From the NCBI GenBank assembly GCA_002471195.1, contig DKPN01000061.1, positions 62,792-126,791 on the forward strand: a DNA stretch of 64,000 nucleotides, given 5' to 3'. The position numbers and the translations under genes were made by a program. A model generated the notes under the pieces. That model was not told the DNA's origin. It saw only the letters and a program-made list of their open reading frames with translations, and made no database searches. Positions 9,747 to 18,164 of this stretch are shown here, in pieces. Numbering within the stretch: position 1 is the stretch's first letter; each line of letters opens with the position of its first letter. The DNA comes from Bacteroides sp. UBA7333 (GTDB taxonomy: Bacteria; Bacteroidota; Bacteroidia; Bacteroidales; Bacteroidaceae).

Positions 9747-12308
9747 TTAGTGTTTGTAAAGTTTTATCGTTTCACTTTGTGAACCATTGTCAACTTGTAT
9801 CATATATATGCCTTTATCGGCATTCGACCAATTGATGGTTGTCGATGCATTGTTGAGCTGGATACGTTGTTCGATAGCCCCCGCTGCATTGATGATGGTA
9901 CATGAGCCGTGTGATTGATTGTTTGCAAGCTCAATGGTCAATGTTTTACCATCTTTCGAAGCAGTGACATAGGCTATTTTGTCATCGTTTTTATTGATCT
10001 TAATGATTCCGGTAGGCAAGTTCTTCACTTCAGTGATAAGTGTATCTACATTGGCTGCTATCACATCGTTTTGAGCGCGGATAAGACTTGTTTTTTCGCT
10101 TACTCTGGTGTCATTTCCCATATCAAAATACATTGTTCCGCGGCAGTCATTGTCGATAATAAACTCTTGTTTGCGTTTGATTTGATTTACACCGTTGAAA
10201 TATTTCAAACCGCTTCCACACATCCAGCTGTTTAAGGCAGGGTCATAGTTCGATTCATTCATCCCATATTTTTCGAATAGATCTTTATATCCCTCTTCTG
10301 TGCCATCCACCAATAAAATGCCGTACGACATTAATAGTTTCTCTTTTGGATATCCATAACCAATAAATGAGTTATAGGCATTTACATAATAGTCCCATGT
10401 ATAGGTGTTGGTATGCGGACCATATACTTGCATTGTGAAATAGTCGATATAAGGACTCGTTAATAACGCTTTGTCTAGAGTATATGAATAATAGTGTTGA
10501 GAAACGCTGAAAGTCATTTCCGGACTATCTTTTACTACTTCATTGATAATACGGTGTAGCACAGGGTTCAGTACATGGTAATTATGCCATTCAAGGTCGA
10601 TGTCTAAACCGTCAAAATATGGCATGAACTTTTTAATATCACCAATCATGCGATCGACATTTGCAGGCTGATTTAAAACGTTATTCCATTTATCACCATC
10701 GGGATAGATAATGCCTAAACGGATTTTCATACCACGGTGATTGGCATAGTAGTCTTTCATAAACTGAATCATGTGTGTATAGCTTTGGAAGTCTTTTCCT
10801 ACGTTTTGTGCATCGTCACCTGTCCAATATGCATTTAAGAATAGGTTATTCCAACTTCCTATATTCAGTTCGTATGGATTATTAGCGTCCGATTGTATCG
10901 AACCCTCTCTGTCCGATCCCCAAACCATCAGATTATCAATTTTCCCGCTAAAGTTTTTACCCAATACAATAGGCGTGTTTTTTAAAGACGGTATTCGGCC
11001 CAATGTCATGTCATTGCCGCTTAGTTTTACAGCATTCATGGCATGGTATACCGTGAAGTCGATACCAATTTTGATAATTTTATAGGCTAAACGTGGATTG
11101 CTGATAGAAACAGCGCTCGGATTAAGATGTACTGACAGATAGTGCCATTTGTTTAACTCTACTTTGTTGGGAAGAGTGGCGATGGTACCATTTACATTGA
11201 CTACAATATCTTTGGTGGCTGCACTACCTAAAGATACTTCAATGAGTTCGGTGTCGCTTTTTCTTTTTGAAAGAATGATGGCTCCCTCGTTCCATTGATC
11301 TATATTAATCCATCCCTGAAGAGTGCCCGACGTTACTTCGTCACGGCCAAACTGTGAATCGGGACCATAAAATAGATCTCCATCCTCAGCATATAATTGT
11401 GAACCTTCTCCCTTGAAATGCATCACTCCGCTACGGCCATCAAACTCACTGATATAATCTACATTTGTAGCAACCCCTGAGTTGTCGGCATATTCCTGAA
11501 TTACCGAACCATCTTTTTGAACTTTGCCCGAAAGTAAAATCAAATCATTGGTCATTAAAAACATATCGCGATCTATATTCTTACGGTCTAAGAAGCGAAT
11601 AAAGTTGGTATATCCCGTTACGATACGATAGGTGAATTGCTGGTTGTCTTCTACGGCCGAACGTGACACTTCGCTAAAAATACCATGATGTTCAGATTTG
11701 TAGTCGACCAAGTTTTCACATTGGTCTTGATCGCATTTCCAATAAGAAATTAGGCTATTATAATTGTCGTTGAATTTGTTAAGCGTGTTTCTCCAATTCA
11801 ACTCATTTTGATTTAATGATTTTCCCCATATTCTTATTTCATCCATTCTACCTTGGAAGCCTTTTCCAATCAAACAGTTGTCGGCAATATTCGAAGGAAC
11901 TACTGTCGATACCGATCCTCTTAAGTTGGATGTTTTATCTTGGTTGTTCACATAAACCTTTACATTGCCGTTTTCAATGCAAACAGATAGTTGCGACCAT
12001 TGATTTGTAGGAAAAATATGATTTAAAACAGCTGTATTATCACCTATGGTAATTTCGAGATTTTGGCTTGCATTAAAACGTATAGAGAAGTTGTCTTGCG
12101 ATATTAGTTCTCCATTTACCGGTGATGTACTAGGGTTGATCCATGCTTGGAATGTTAACTCAGAACCGTGATTCAACTCATGGATGGCTGTGGTTGTCAC
12201 ATAACCATTTCCTGATGCATTTTCGAGTGCATAGTTTACTGATTGTGCTGTAACTGTAGTGGCTAAGCCGAAAACTAATGCCAGAAGTGAGGATAAGCGT
12301 TTATTCAT
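9747..12308 (-). CDS. GH18 endo-beta-N-acetylglucosaminidase-like protein with LamG domains and T9SS tail
   Basis: Secreted protein of 853 residues with a signal peptide (about 1-21). Two LamG/concanavalin-like modules lie at about 25-195 and 290-480. The GH18 barrel lies at about 490-745 and contains FDGLDIDLEWHN, the DGxDxDxE signature, with E573 as the catalytic acid. The last about 80 residues, ending KGIYMIQVDNGSQSETIKLYKH-like, match a type IX secretion type A sorting domain, so the enzyme is probably exported to the cell surface. GH18 members of this architecture are often endo-beta-N-acetylglucosaminidases that cut the chitobiose core of N-glycans; chitinase is the alternative. It sits 12 bp before susC, consistent with surface release of the glycan that SusC imports. 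Confidence 0.88.
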   Translation of the reverse strand: MNKRLSSLLALVFGLATTVTAQSVNYALENASGNGYVTTTAIHELNHGSELTFQAWINPSTSPVNGELISQDNFSIRFNASQNLEITIGDNTAVLNHIFPTNQWSQLSVCIENGNVKVYVNNQDKTSNLRGSVSTVVPSNIADNCLIGKGFQGRMDEIRIWGKSLNQNELNWRNTLNKFNDNYNSLISYWKCDQDQCENLVDYKSEHHGIFSEVSRSAVEDNQQFTYRIVTGYTNFIRFLDRKNIDRDMFLMTNDLILLSGKVQKDGSVIQEYADNSGVATNVDYISEFDGRSGVMHFKGEGSQLYAEDGDLFYGPDSQFGRDEVTSGTLQGWINIDQWNEGAIILSKRKSDTELIEVSLGSAATKDIVVNVNGTIATLPNKVELNKWHYLSVHLNPSAVSISNPRLAYKIIKIGIDFTVYHAMNAVKLSGNDMTLGRIPSLKNTPIVLGKNFSGKIDNLMVWGSDREGSIQSDANNPYELNIGSWNNLFLNAYWTGDDAQNVGKDFQSYTHMIQFMKDYYANHRGMKIRLGIIYPDGDKWNNVLNQPANVDRMIGDIKKFMPYFDGLDIDLEWHNYHVLNPVLHRIINEVVKDSPEMTFSVSQHYYSYTLDKALLTSPYIDYFTMQVYGPHTNTYTWDYYVNAYNSFIGYGYPKEKLLMSYGILLVDGTEEGYKDLFEKYGMNESNYDPALNSWMCGSGLKYFNGVNQIKRKQEFIIDNDCRGTMYFDMGNDTRVSEKTSLIRAQNDVIAANVDTLITEVKNLPTGIIKINKNDDKIAYVTASKDGKTLTIELANNQSHGSCTIINAAGAIEQRIQLNNASTTINWSNADKGIYMIQVDNGSQSETIKLYKH

Positions 12309-12367
12309 GCTAAGTATAGTTAATAAAGGATTGTTTAATATGAGGTAATGAAAAATGCAGTGTGTTA

Positions 12368-12405
12368 ATAGAGAAAAAGGAAGTTGATTACTCCTTTTTC
12401 TCTAT
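12368..12405 (-). terminator. Long hairpin between the first PUL gene and the GH18 gene
   Basis: Perfect 14-bp inverted repeat, ATAGAGAAAAAGGA (12368-12381) and TCCTTTTTCTCTAT (12392-12405), with a 10-nt loop. It follows the stop codon of the 359-residue protein by about 40 bp and probably terminates part of the transcription, or stabilises the upstream mRNA. Confidence 0.65.
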
Positions 12406-12444
12406 TGTAGTAGATTGATTTTTTAGCGAATTGCTAAATCTTTA

Positions 12445-13524
12445 TTAAAGAATTATTTTGCGTGTTGTGTTTCCTGTTTTTACGAGATAGATACCTTTTT
12501 CGCTCACCTCAATGGTCGTTGCAGCGTTGTTAGGCAGCTTCGAAGCTACTAGCATACCAGTTGCATTGTACACTTCGATTTTTTCTGTAGCGTCTACTAC
12601 TACAATGCCATTTGTGTTTGTGAAAACGATAATGTTATCTTTCTTTTCTACATTTCCTATGCTTGTACCACCGGCTGGAGTATCATCCCAATCTACTGCA
12701 TCAACTTTCAACTGTCCGCCCAAAGTCGGTGCCGATACTTTTTCAATTTTGAAATCATCGAATATAAGGATTGTACCATTTGCAGCGTTCCAGTCTAACC
12801 CAAGTTTAATCAATACAGGAGTAAAGTCATATTTAGGGTCAGAATTGTTGGTCACTTCTACTTCGAACGAATAGCTCGTCCAATATTGGTTGAAGTCGGG
12901 GATGCTTTCTAGTGTGAAGTTAGCGTATCCCGATTGTCCGCTACCGGCCAAAGGCACACCATCCCACCAAGAAGTTCCAAGGTAAGTATTCATTTTTGCT
13001 GTTGCCAAATCTGCATTTACAATCATACGAACAGGGATTGTTACTTTATAAGTACCTGTTTGCAAATCTTTTTGCGTTACAACATATACACCGGGTGAAG
13101 ACATTCCCACTGTGTTTTTAACGGCTCTGTTGTCGGTCTCTGTTGAGCTGTTTCCTTGATAAATTAATACATTTCCTAAGTCGCCTCCATCAGCAATTTG
13201 AAATGCATCGTAAAAAGCTTGAAAGTCTGCTTTTTGTTGTTCTGTTAAGTCATTATATCCACAATCAGCTTCACCTGTCCAATGTGCCACAGCAAATCCT
13301 CCTTGAAGATTGTCGGCATAACGAAAACCTTGACGTCCGTCTTCTAATGTTTGCTTTTGGAAGTTTCCTCCGATAGCTGCTGCCTCTTTAATAAAAAGAC
13401 CTTGCGCGCTACCTTTTTGCATTGTGTCAAATTTCCAGTTGGCAGGTGTGCAATCAACTTGTGCCGAAAGTGATGTTGCAATCATCATTGAAGTTGCAAT
13501 TGAAAGTAATGTTTTTCTTTTCAT
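12445..13524 (-). CDS. Secreted PUL protein with T9SS sorting domain, function unknown
   Basis: Protein of 359 residues with a clear signal peptide (about 1-21, cut after LSA). Residues about 22-265 look all-beta, with alternating polar/hydrophobic strands, and could be a carbohydrate-binding or concanavalin-like module; no catalytic signature was recognised. The last about 70 residues (IEVYNATGMLVASKLP, then GIYLVKTGNTTRKIIL) are a type A T9SS sorting domain. It is the first gene of the PUL, directly behind the predicted promoter at 13594-13601, so it is likely to be the most strongly expressed. A surface glycan-binding role is an inference from position and export signal only. Confidence 0.72.
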   Translation of the reverse strand: MKRKTLLSIATSMMIATSLSAQVDCTPANWKFDTMQKGSAQGLFIKEAAAIGGNFQKQTLEDGRQGFRYADNLQGGFAVAHWTGEADCGYNDLTEQQKADFQAFYDAFQIADGGDLGNVLIYQGNSSTETDNRAVKNTVGMSSPGVYVVTQKDLQTGTYKVTIPVRMIVNADLATAKMNTYLGTSWWDGVPLAGSGQSGYANFTLESIPDFNQYWTSYSFEVEVTNNSDPKYDFTPVLIKLGLDWNAANGTILIFDDFKIEKVSAPTLGGQLKVDAVDWDDTPAGGTSIGNVEKKDNIIVFTNTNGIVVVDATEKIEVYNATGMLVASKLPNNAATTIEVSEKGIYLVKTGNTTRKIIL

Positions 13525-13593
13525 AATGTAATGATTAAATAGTTAATTAATTCTTTTGTGCTGTAAACAAAAAGAGTGTGTTATTCAGTGCAA

Positions 13594-13601
13594 CAAATGT
13601 A
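13594..13601 (-). promoter_or_regulatory. Predicted PUL promoter -7 box
   Basis: CAAATGTA on the plus strand reads TACATTTG on the minus strand, matching the Bacteroidetes -7 consensus TAnnTTTG. It would give a leader of about 60 nt before the first PUL gene. The -33 TTTG is not clear, as expected for an activated promoter. Confidence 0.5.
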
Positions 13602-14009
13602 GTAGGGCTATTTAATCATGATGTAGAAATATTTTCAAGATTGTTTCAAAATGGTACAATAGTGCAAAAAATGAACAAAAACAAACAAAATTAAACAATA
13701 ACAAACATGTAAGGCTGTTGTAGAGGCTTGTTTCTTTATATTCGTTGTACAAAATTGGCCGATATAAACTTGTATAGACAAGGAAATGAATATAATTTTT
13801 TCATAGGTCTTTTTTGTTTGAGGATTAATGTCATCTAAATTTGATTATTGCCAGTGTTGTGTAACTGGCAAAATAGGATATCGATAGAGCAATAAGCAGA
13901 AAATACGAGTTGGATGCTGTGTTGAGAAAAACACAACGAGTAATAATTTACCGCAATGGTAACGTAGGTTGCTAACACTGATGTTAGGAAATTGCATAGA
14001 CAGTGTGCC

Positions 14010-14079
14010 ACGTGGGTGAATGGGCGGTATCACCAACGTGAATGGGCCGAGTCACCGGCGTGAATGGGCGGTATCACCA
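14010..14079. repeat. Three tandem 22-bp units (dispersed repeat family, locus 1)
   Basis: Units at 14010-14031, 14032-14053 and 14054-14075, followed by ACCA. Positions 7-16 of each unit read GTGAATGGGC. The same 22-bp periodicity and core occur at 27399-27486 and 53178-53246. The locus lies 62 bp after the stop of the porin-like gene. Not CRISPR: there are no spacers. Confidence 0.75.
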
Positions 14080-14141
14080 AATGGGATCAAGACGTTGCAC
14101 AATGCTTTGAGATCTGTTTTTATAACGGTTGTTCGGTAGGT

Positions 14142-14855
14142 CTAAAATATTACGCCCAATATTAAATATGCTTTATCTACGACGGGCGAAAAGATAGCTT
14201 GCGTATAAATCGGTATAGAATAGTTGCGACCTACCTTAATCTCTTTTGTTGCTTTAAGGGCTATGTCAGTGATGCCTCTTACACTGCGATCTATGTAGTT
14301 GAACGATTTTGTAGTTGCTCCAATAGAAGCGGTCAAAACAATACCGTAAGGGCAGTTTATATCGTATGCAGCATTGAAGTAGGCCGAAATTTTATTCTTT
14401 TCGGTTTCGGGATTCGAATCACCATAAAACATAACAGCAGTTGATAATGTAAGGGGTATCTTTTCGCTGATATAATAGCTGAAGTTGACATCGAACGAGT
14501 GGTCGTTTTTATAATCGCCAAATTTTGCATCACCGTCATCCCACCAATAATCGGTAACTTCGACAGTGAAATTGCCAATGTTATAGCCTAGAGTAATATC
14601 TACCTCATTTAAATCGAACGGTGTGATACTGGTGTTGCCCCATGCTGATAAATAAAAACCTTTCCAACCCAATGTGATAGAGGGTTGTATAGATGCACCC
14701 GATTCTAAATCGATACCTCTCCAAATGTATCTACTTACCAATTCGGCCTCGAGTGAAACTTCGAATTTATCTTGTGCGGTTGCAGCTTGAGTACTAAATA
14801 AGAGTGCAAAAAAGATGATGACGGCGCTCGTCATTTTGTTTTTAAAATTCAACAT
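14142..14855 (-). CDS. TorF/Gcw_chp-like putative outer-membrane porin
   Basis: Protein of 237 residues with a signal peptide (about 1-27) and then continuous amphipathic beta strands ending in an aromatic terminus (AYLILGVIF), as expected of a small outer-membrane barrel. The start of the mature part, VSRYIWRGIDLESGASIQPSI followed by GFYLSAWGNTS, resembles the S-x-Y-x-[FW]-R-G-[IV] opening of the TorF/Gcw_chp family. The substrate is unknown. It is monocistronic, with a -7 box at 14924-14931, and divergent from the hypothetical gene at 15075. Family call is moderately sure. Confidence 0.7.
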   Translation of the reverse strand: MLNFKNKMTSAVIIFFALLFSTQAATAQDKFEVSLEAELVSRYIWRGIDLESGASIQPSITLGWKGFYLSAWGNTSITPFDLNEVDITLGYNIGNFTVEVTDYWWDDGDAKFGDYKNDHSFDVNFSYYISEKIPLTLSTAVMFYGDSNPETEKNKISAYFNAAYDINCPYGIVLTASIGATTKSFNYIDRSVRGITDIALKATKEIKVGRNYSIPIYTQAIFSPVVDKAYLILGVIF

Positions 14856-14923
14856 GTCAGTAATCTGTCCGGTTGGAGTATAAAATTGATATAAGAAAAA
14901 TATAATATTGCGTTAAGCATCAG

Positions 14924-14931
14924 CAAATTTA
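14924..14931 (-). promoter_or_regulatory. -7 box of the porin-like gene
   Basis: CAAATTTA on the plus strand equals TAAATTTG on the minus strand (TAnnTTTG consensus). The leader would be about 60 nt. Confidence 0.45.
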
Positions 14932-15009
14932 CATAGAATATTTGAAATAGAGATGCGTGTTCATTGTCAGCATATATTTTAAAAAAAGCTAGGATGTAAG
15001 AATTATCCC

Positions 15010-15017
15010 TATTTTTG
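15010..15017 (+). promoter_or_regulatory. -7 box that decides the start at 15075
   Basis: TATTTTTG fits TAnnTTTG. Transcription would begin near 15024, so the upstream in-frame ATGs at 15015 and 15027 are unlikely starts and the ATG at 15075 is preferred. Confidence 0.5.
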
Positions 15018-15074
15018 CATGTTTTTATGGCTTTAAGCCAACTGAAGTATTTATATTTTTTTATCAAAAAAACA

Positions 15075-15845
15075 ATGACTAAACTCTACTTAACACTGCT
15101 ATTTGTCTTCATGTCGACTACACTTTATCCAAAATCGTTTGGCAAGGGAAAGCCCGACGGCCATGAAGCCGATGCATACTCGGTTATGCCCTTTGCGCGT
15201 TCGACGGCTATCACCGAATGGTTTGAAACGATTCATAAAACCATCGACTTTCCTTATAATACCTATTTCGATGGGTTAAGAGATGCTCCTCATCAAAATT
15301 TTTCATGGGGGAAATATGGACATCGTTTGTTTTTTCATTGGGGATTCAATACTGTGCCTTGGAGCCCTCAATTGCAAGAGATGGCCGATCGTTGCAATTG
15401 GAAGCCCGCTACATTAAATTCGTTCAAAGAGAAAATTACAAAAGAGCAAGCCCGCCGCAACCGCTTGGTGATGGAAAAAACCGCCGCAACGCTTGGTTTT
15501 GCTATGGGCGGTAAGGAGCGCGAATATAGCAATGCCTTTGCAAGTATCATTTATAATACGCACCTTCTAGGTGACTATTCGACTACAAAAACAGCCATGC
15601 TTCAAGATGTCAATACTATTATTGCTGATATTCAAACCTCATTGTTTAATAAATTACAAGGAGGCGAAAAGGCCAAAGTGCTGAACTCGAAGCTAGAACG
15701 AATAAAGAAGGGCAATAAAGATGGGGTGACCAAAGCCAATGAAACGCTGGCATTGCTACAAAAAGAGTTGCCCACATTTATACTGACCATTCAAGATGGT
15801 TATTTCAAAAAACAATTTAGTAGACATCAACTCAAATTGAGATAA
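15075..15845 (+). CDS. Secreted protein, possibly distant to zinc phospholipase C/S1 nuclease
   Basis: Protein of 256 residues with a signal peptide (MTKLYLTLLFVFMSTTLYP). The start at 15075 is chosen because the signal peptide begins there and the predicted promoter overlaps the upstream ATGs. Two motifs stand out: GHRLFFHWGFNTVPW in the first half and YNTHLLGDYS in the second. His-x-x-Gly-Asp blocks together with an early His-rich block recall the all-helical zinc phospholipase C / S1-P1 nuclease fold, in which such residues bind zinc. That link is a weak guess; the family was not recognised. The gene is alone on its strand between the porin-like and alkaline phosphatase genes. Confidence 0.65.
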   Translation: MTKLYLTLLFVFMSTTLYPKSFGKGKPDGHEADAYSVMPFARSTAITEWFETIHKTIDFPYNTYFDGLRDAPHQNFSWGKYGHRLFFHWGFNTVPWSPQLQEMADRCNWKPATLNSFKEKITKEQARRNRLVMEKTAATLGFAMGGKEREYSNAFASIIYNTHLLGDYSTTKTAMLQDVNTIIADIQTSLFNKLQGGEKAKVLNSKLERIKKGNKDGVTKANETLALLQKELPTFILTIQDGYFKKQFSRHQLKLR

Positions 15846-15940
15846 CCTACATCTTATTAGGGTGATAATTGGTTGTTGTGTAGTGCAATTAGCTATATCC
15901 TTTTTAATCATCCGTTTATAGGCCTAATCGGATAAACACT

Positions 15941-17059
15941 CTACTGGGTTGCTTTTCTTTGTTTGAGCAACTGTTTAATTTTTAAGGCGACATGATGATT
16001 GGGCATGGAGCCTTCGAAATTTTCGGCACCGATGCCAATGGCATAAATTGGAACTTTTGCCGAAGTATGTCCTTTCGATTTCCAACGAGGTTGATCTAGA
16101 TTGTCAAAATAAAGCCCTCCCGTTTCATGATCGGCCGTAACAATGATTAGTGTTTGCAGTGGATGTTGCTCATAAAATTTTAAGGCTACATCTACTGCGT
16201 TCGAAAGGTCTTCCACTTCACCCTTTGCTAGTATCGCGTCATTTGCGTGTGACGCAAAATCTATCATTCCACCCTCGGCCATTAAAACAAAACCATTATC
16301 ACCGCCTTGTGTATATAGATAATCAATCGACTTCTCAACAATTATCGGTAAGCTCATGTCTTGAGGTCTTCTTGCAACGGCATAAGGCAATCGTGAAGCG
16401 TCGGAAGTCTCATCTTGTATCCATATCATTTTGGGTGCATTGAGGTTTGCGTTGATACCTCTAGCTATCTCATAGCCCTTCTCGGTAAATTCGTTTAATA
16501 AGTTCTGTGGATCTAAAAATCCCGATCCTGCATAAAGTGTTAATGCTTTTGTAGGAATCCACGAAGCAATCTCGTGATATAAATTTCGCGATTGGGCATG
16601 CGAATAAAAGGCTGCCGGTGTGGCATGATCGATGCTCACATTAGTTGTTACACCGGTAGCAATGCCCATGTTTTGTGCCACATCCATGATGCTCTCAAGC
16701 TTCGTTTCCATATCGGGCTTTAATCCCAACACACCATTTGAAGTTTTCTCGCCCGATGCAAGTGCTGTTCCTGCCGCTGCCGAATCAGTTGTAGTATTAT
16801 TAATATTATTGGTCGATAATTCGCCTTTATAAGGGAAATCTACGAATATAGGTGGGTAATATGCCAGTTTTAAATGTTCTTTCCCCATGCCGTCGCCAAT
16901 AAAATAGAATATATATTTAGGGTACACAGACTCCGGCTGAATTTCGTCAATTATATATTCATCGTTGTTATTGTTTGTGCACGATGATATGCATAGTATT
17001 AGCATCAATACATAGAATGACGATACTATTTTGACAATTGTTTTTCTTTGAATTCTCAT
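15941..17059 (-). CDS. Alkaline phosphatase lipoprotein (PhoA-like)
   Basis: Protein of 372 residues of the alkaline phosphatase superfamily, hydrolysing phosphomonoesters in the periplasm. The lipobox-like ILCISSC (Cys27) suggests a lipoprotein. Metal and catalytic motifs are all visible: FIGDGMG (Asp56), TTTDSAAAGTALASG with nucleophile Ser93, the SIDHATPAAFYSHA block, EGGMIDFASHAND, and TADHETGG near residue 310. It is shorter than E. coli PhoA, as usual in Bacteroidetes. It is monocistronic, with a -7 box at 17103-17110. No Pho-box was looked for or recognised. Confidence 0.93.
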   Translation of the reverse strand: MRIQRKTIVKIVSSFYVLMLILCISSCTNNNNDEYIIDEIQPESVYPKYIFYFIGDGMGKEHLKLAYYPPIFVDFPYKGELSTNNINNTTTDSAAAGTALASGEKTSNGVLGLKPDMETKLESIMDVAQNMGIATGVTTNVSIDHATPAAFYSHAQSRNLYHEIASWIPTKALTLYAGSGFLDPQNLLNEFTEKGYEIARGINANLNAPKMIWIQDETSDASRLPYAVARRPQDMSLPIIVEKSIDYLYTQGGDNGFVLMAEGGMIDFASHANDAILAKGEVEDLSNAVDVALKFYEQHPLQTLIIVTADHETGGLYFDNLDQPRWKSKGHTSAKVPIYAIGIGAENFEGSMPNHHVALKIKQLLKQRKATQ

Positions 17060-17102
17060 TGTTTTTCTATTTAGAGTTTAGATTGGTATGAACTGATAAA
17101 AA

Positions 17103-17110
17103 CAAATTTA
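17103..17110 (-). promoter_or_regulatory. -7 box of the alkaline phosphatase gene
   Basis: CAAATTTA on the plus strand equals TAAATTTG on the minus strand. It lies 44 bp before the ATG at 17059. Confidence 0.45.
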
Positions 17111-17244
17111 CATAATTTGTTTGATAATAGAGGCTATATTTATCGTCAATATCTTATCGAGAGCTGTTTTTATTGACATCTATAAGAGTTGTATCCTTCA
17201 TTTAATTATAGAATGTTGGTGTAATTTATTCTACTGAATCGACT

Positions 17245-17270
17245 TATATTTGTGTTTTTGTATATATTTG
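17245..17270 (+). promoter_or_regulatory. Two overlapping candidate -7 boxes for the CD225 gene
   Basis: TATATTTG occurs at 17245-17252 and again at 17263-17270, both matching TAnnTTTG. Either gives a leader of 45-70 nt and supports the start at 17321. Confidence 0.45.
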
Positions 17271-17320
17271 TAAATGCACTTATGTATTTCTTTCTCTTAA
17301 AAACTTTAATGATAAATATA

Positions 17321-17584
17321 ATGAATACAGACGTTTGTCCCAAAACATGGTTGGCCGAGTCAATCTTAGTTACTATCTTTTGTTGTTTGCCTTTTGGCAT
17401 TGTTGGTATTGTAAATGCTGCTAAGGTTAGCTCACTCTATGCACTTGGCAATTATGAGCAAGCTCAAATGGCTAGCGCCAGTGCCAAAAAATGGACTTTA
17501 ATCAGTTTCTTTGTAGGGTTGGCGGTGATTATAATATATATGGCCATTTATGGTGTAGCCATGTATGCAGAGTTCGATCAATAA
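17321..17584 (+). CDS. CD225/dispanin-family small membrane protein
   Basis: Protein of 87 residues from the ATG at 17321. The start is chosen because the family begins with a short head before PKTWLAESI and because the predicted -7 boxes lie upstream. It shows the dispanin layout: TM helix 1 (ILVTIFCCLPFGIVGIVNAA), the cytosolic loop AKVSSLYALGNYEQAQMASASAKKW, and TM helix 2. Bacterial members are uncharacterised; eukaryotic relatives include interferon-induced transmembrane proteins. Its stop codon overlaps the next start by one base (TAATG), so translation is probably coupled with the DUF2752 gene. Confidence 0.85.
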   Translation: MNTDVCPKTWLAESILVTIFCCLPFGIVGIVNAAKVSSLYALGNYEQAQMASASAKKWTLISFFVGLAVIIIYMAIYGVAMYAEFDQ

Positions 17585-17949
17585 TGTATAAATTACTTTT
17601 GTGGAGTTCAGTATTATTATTTGCAGGTTTAATCTACTATCTGTTTAATCCTGCAAATAATATTCTGTTTCCCAAGTGCCCTTTTTATGTTATAACCGGT
17701 TTAAAATGCCCTGGGTGCGGTTCGCAAAGGGCAATACACTGTTTGTTGCACTTTGATATTTTAAAAGCTTTACACTACAACGCTCTGCTTATATTTTCAC
17801 TTCCCATTATTGTATTATTGCTTGCATCCGAGTATTGTCGAAGTAGTAGACCTAAGTTTTATATTAAAATGCATCATAAAAACCTTATATGGTTTTATCT
17901 TATCGTTGTTTTTTTGTGGTGCATTGTTAGAAATATATGCAATTATTGA
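17584..17949 (+). CDS. DUF2752 membrane protein
   Basis: Protein of 121 residues with three predicted membrane helices. The DUF2752 signature is clear: CPFYVITGLKCPGCGSQRAIH followed by ALHYNALLI, with a CxGCG cysteine pair next to the membrane. Function is unknown; the family often sits beside CD225/dispanin or TM2 genes in Bacteroidetes. The start at 17584 is chosen because it overlaps the preceding stop codon (TAATG); longer upstream readings run inside the CD225 gene. Confidence 0.88.
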   Translation: MYKLLLWSSVLLFAGLIYYLFNPANNILFPKCPFYVITGLKCPGCGSQRAIHCLLHFDILKALHYNALLIFSLPIIVLLLASEYCRSSRPKFYIKMHHKNLIWFYLIVVFLWCIVRNICNY

Positions 17950-18026
17950 TTCGCTATCGGATGTAGCTCAGAAATTGTGTCGTTTTTTATTGACATCATA
18001 GATATGGATGCTAGTTTATAGCATAC

Positions 18027-18064
18027 AAAAAAAGAGAAATGATAAAAATCATCTCTCTTTTTTT
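18027..18064. terminator. Bidirectional terminator between the DUF2752 gene and the tRNA
   Basis: AAAAAAAGAGA (18027-18037) pairs with TCTCTCTTTTTTT (18052-18064), with an inner TGAT/ATCA pair. T-runs are present on both strands, so it can serve the converging tRNA and DUF2752 transcripts. Confidence 0.7.
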
Positions 18065-18065
18065 G

Positions 18066-18139
18066 TGGACCAGCCTGGGCTTGAACCAGGGACCTCCAGA
18101 TTATGAGTCTGTTGCTCTAACCAACTGAGCTACAAGTCC
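18066..18139 (-). tRNA. tRNA with CAU anticodon (Met or lysidine-type Ile)
   Basis: 74-nt cloverleaf on the minus strand: acceptor GGACTTG with CTGGTCC (one T-T mismatch), D arm GTAGCTCAGTTGGTTAGAGC, anticodon loop CTCATAA and T arm CCTGG-TTCAAGC-CCAGG. The anticodon is CAT. The sequence alone does not settle whether it is elongator tRNA-Met or tRNA-Ile2, where C34 becomes lysidine; it is not an initiator by its T/D arm context. CCA is not encoded. It has its own promoter just upstream (18165-18196). Confidence 0.9.
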
Positions 18140-18164
18140 GATATCCATTAGTAGGATTGCGATG

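Larger units (their letters stand above)
13525..14141. other. 617-bp intergenic region: PUL promoter, inverted repeat and 22-bp repeats
   Basis: No convincing gene. Reading from the PUL side it holds a 5' leader, the -7 box at 13594-13601, an A-rich stretch with repeated AACAAA words (about 13665-13710), an 8-bp inverted repeat TTGCCAGT/ACTGGCAA (13848-13855, 13864-13871) that could terminate transcription of the porin-like gene, and three tandem 22-bp units (14010-14075). Confidence 0.6.

Noticed and set aside
13845..14036. 63-codon minus-strand ORF in the gap before the PUL
   Set aside because: It runs through the inverted repeat and the 22-bp repeats, has no signal peptide or family pattern, and is probably chance.
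14010..14079. Possible CRISPR array
   Set aside because: Units are directly adjacent with no spacers and only three copies; no cas genes are present.
18066..18139. Firm call as elongator tRNA-Met
   Set aside because: The CAT anticodon is shared with lysidine-type tRNA-Ile; sequence alone does not decide.
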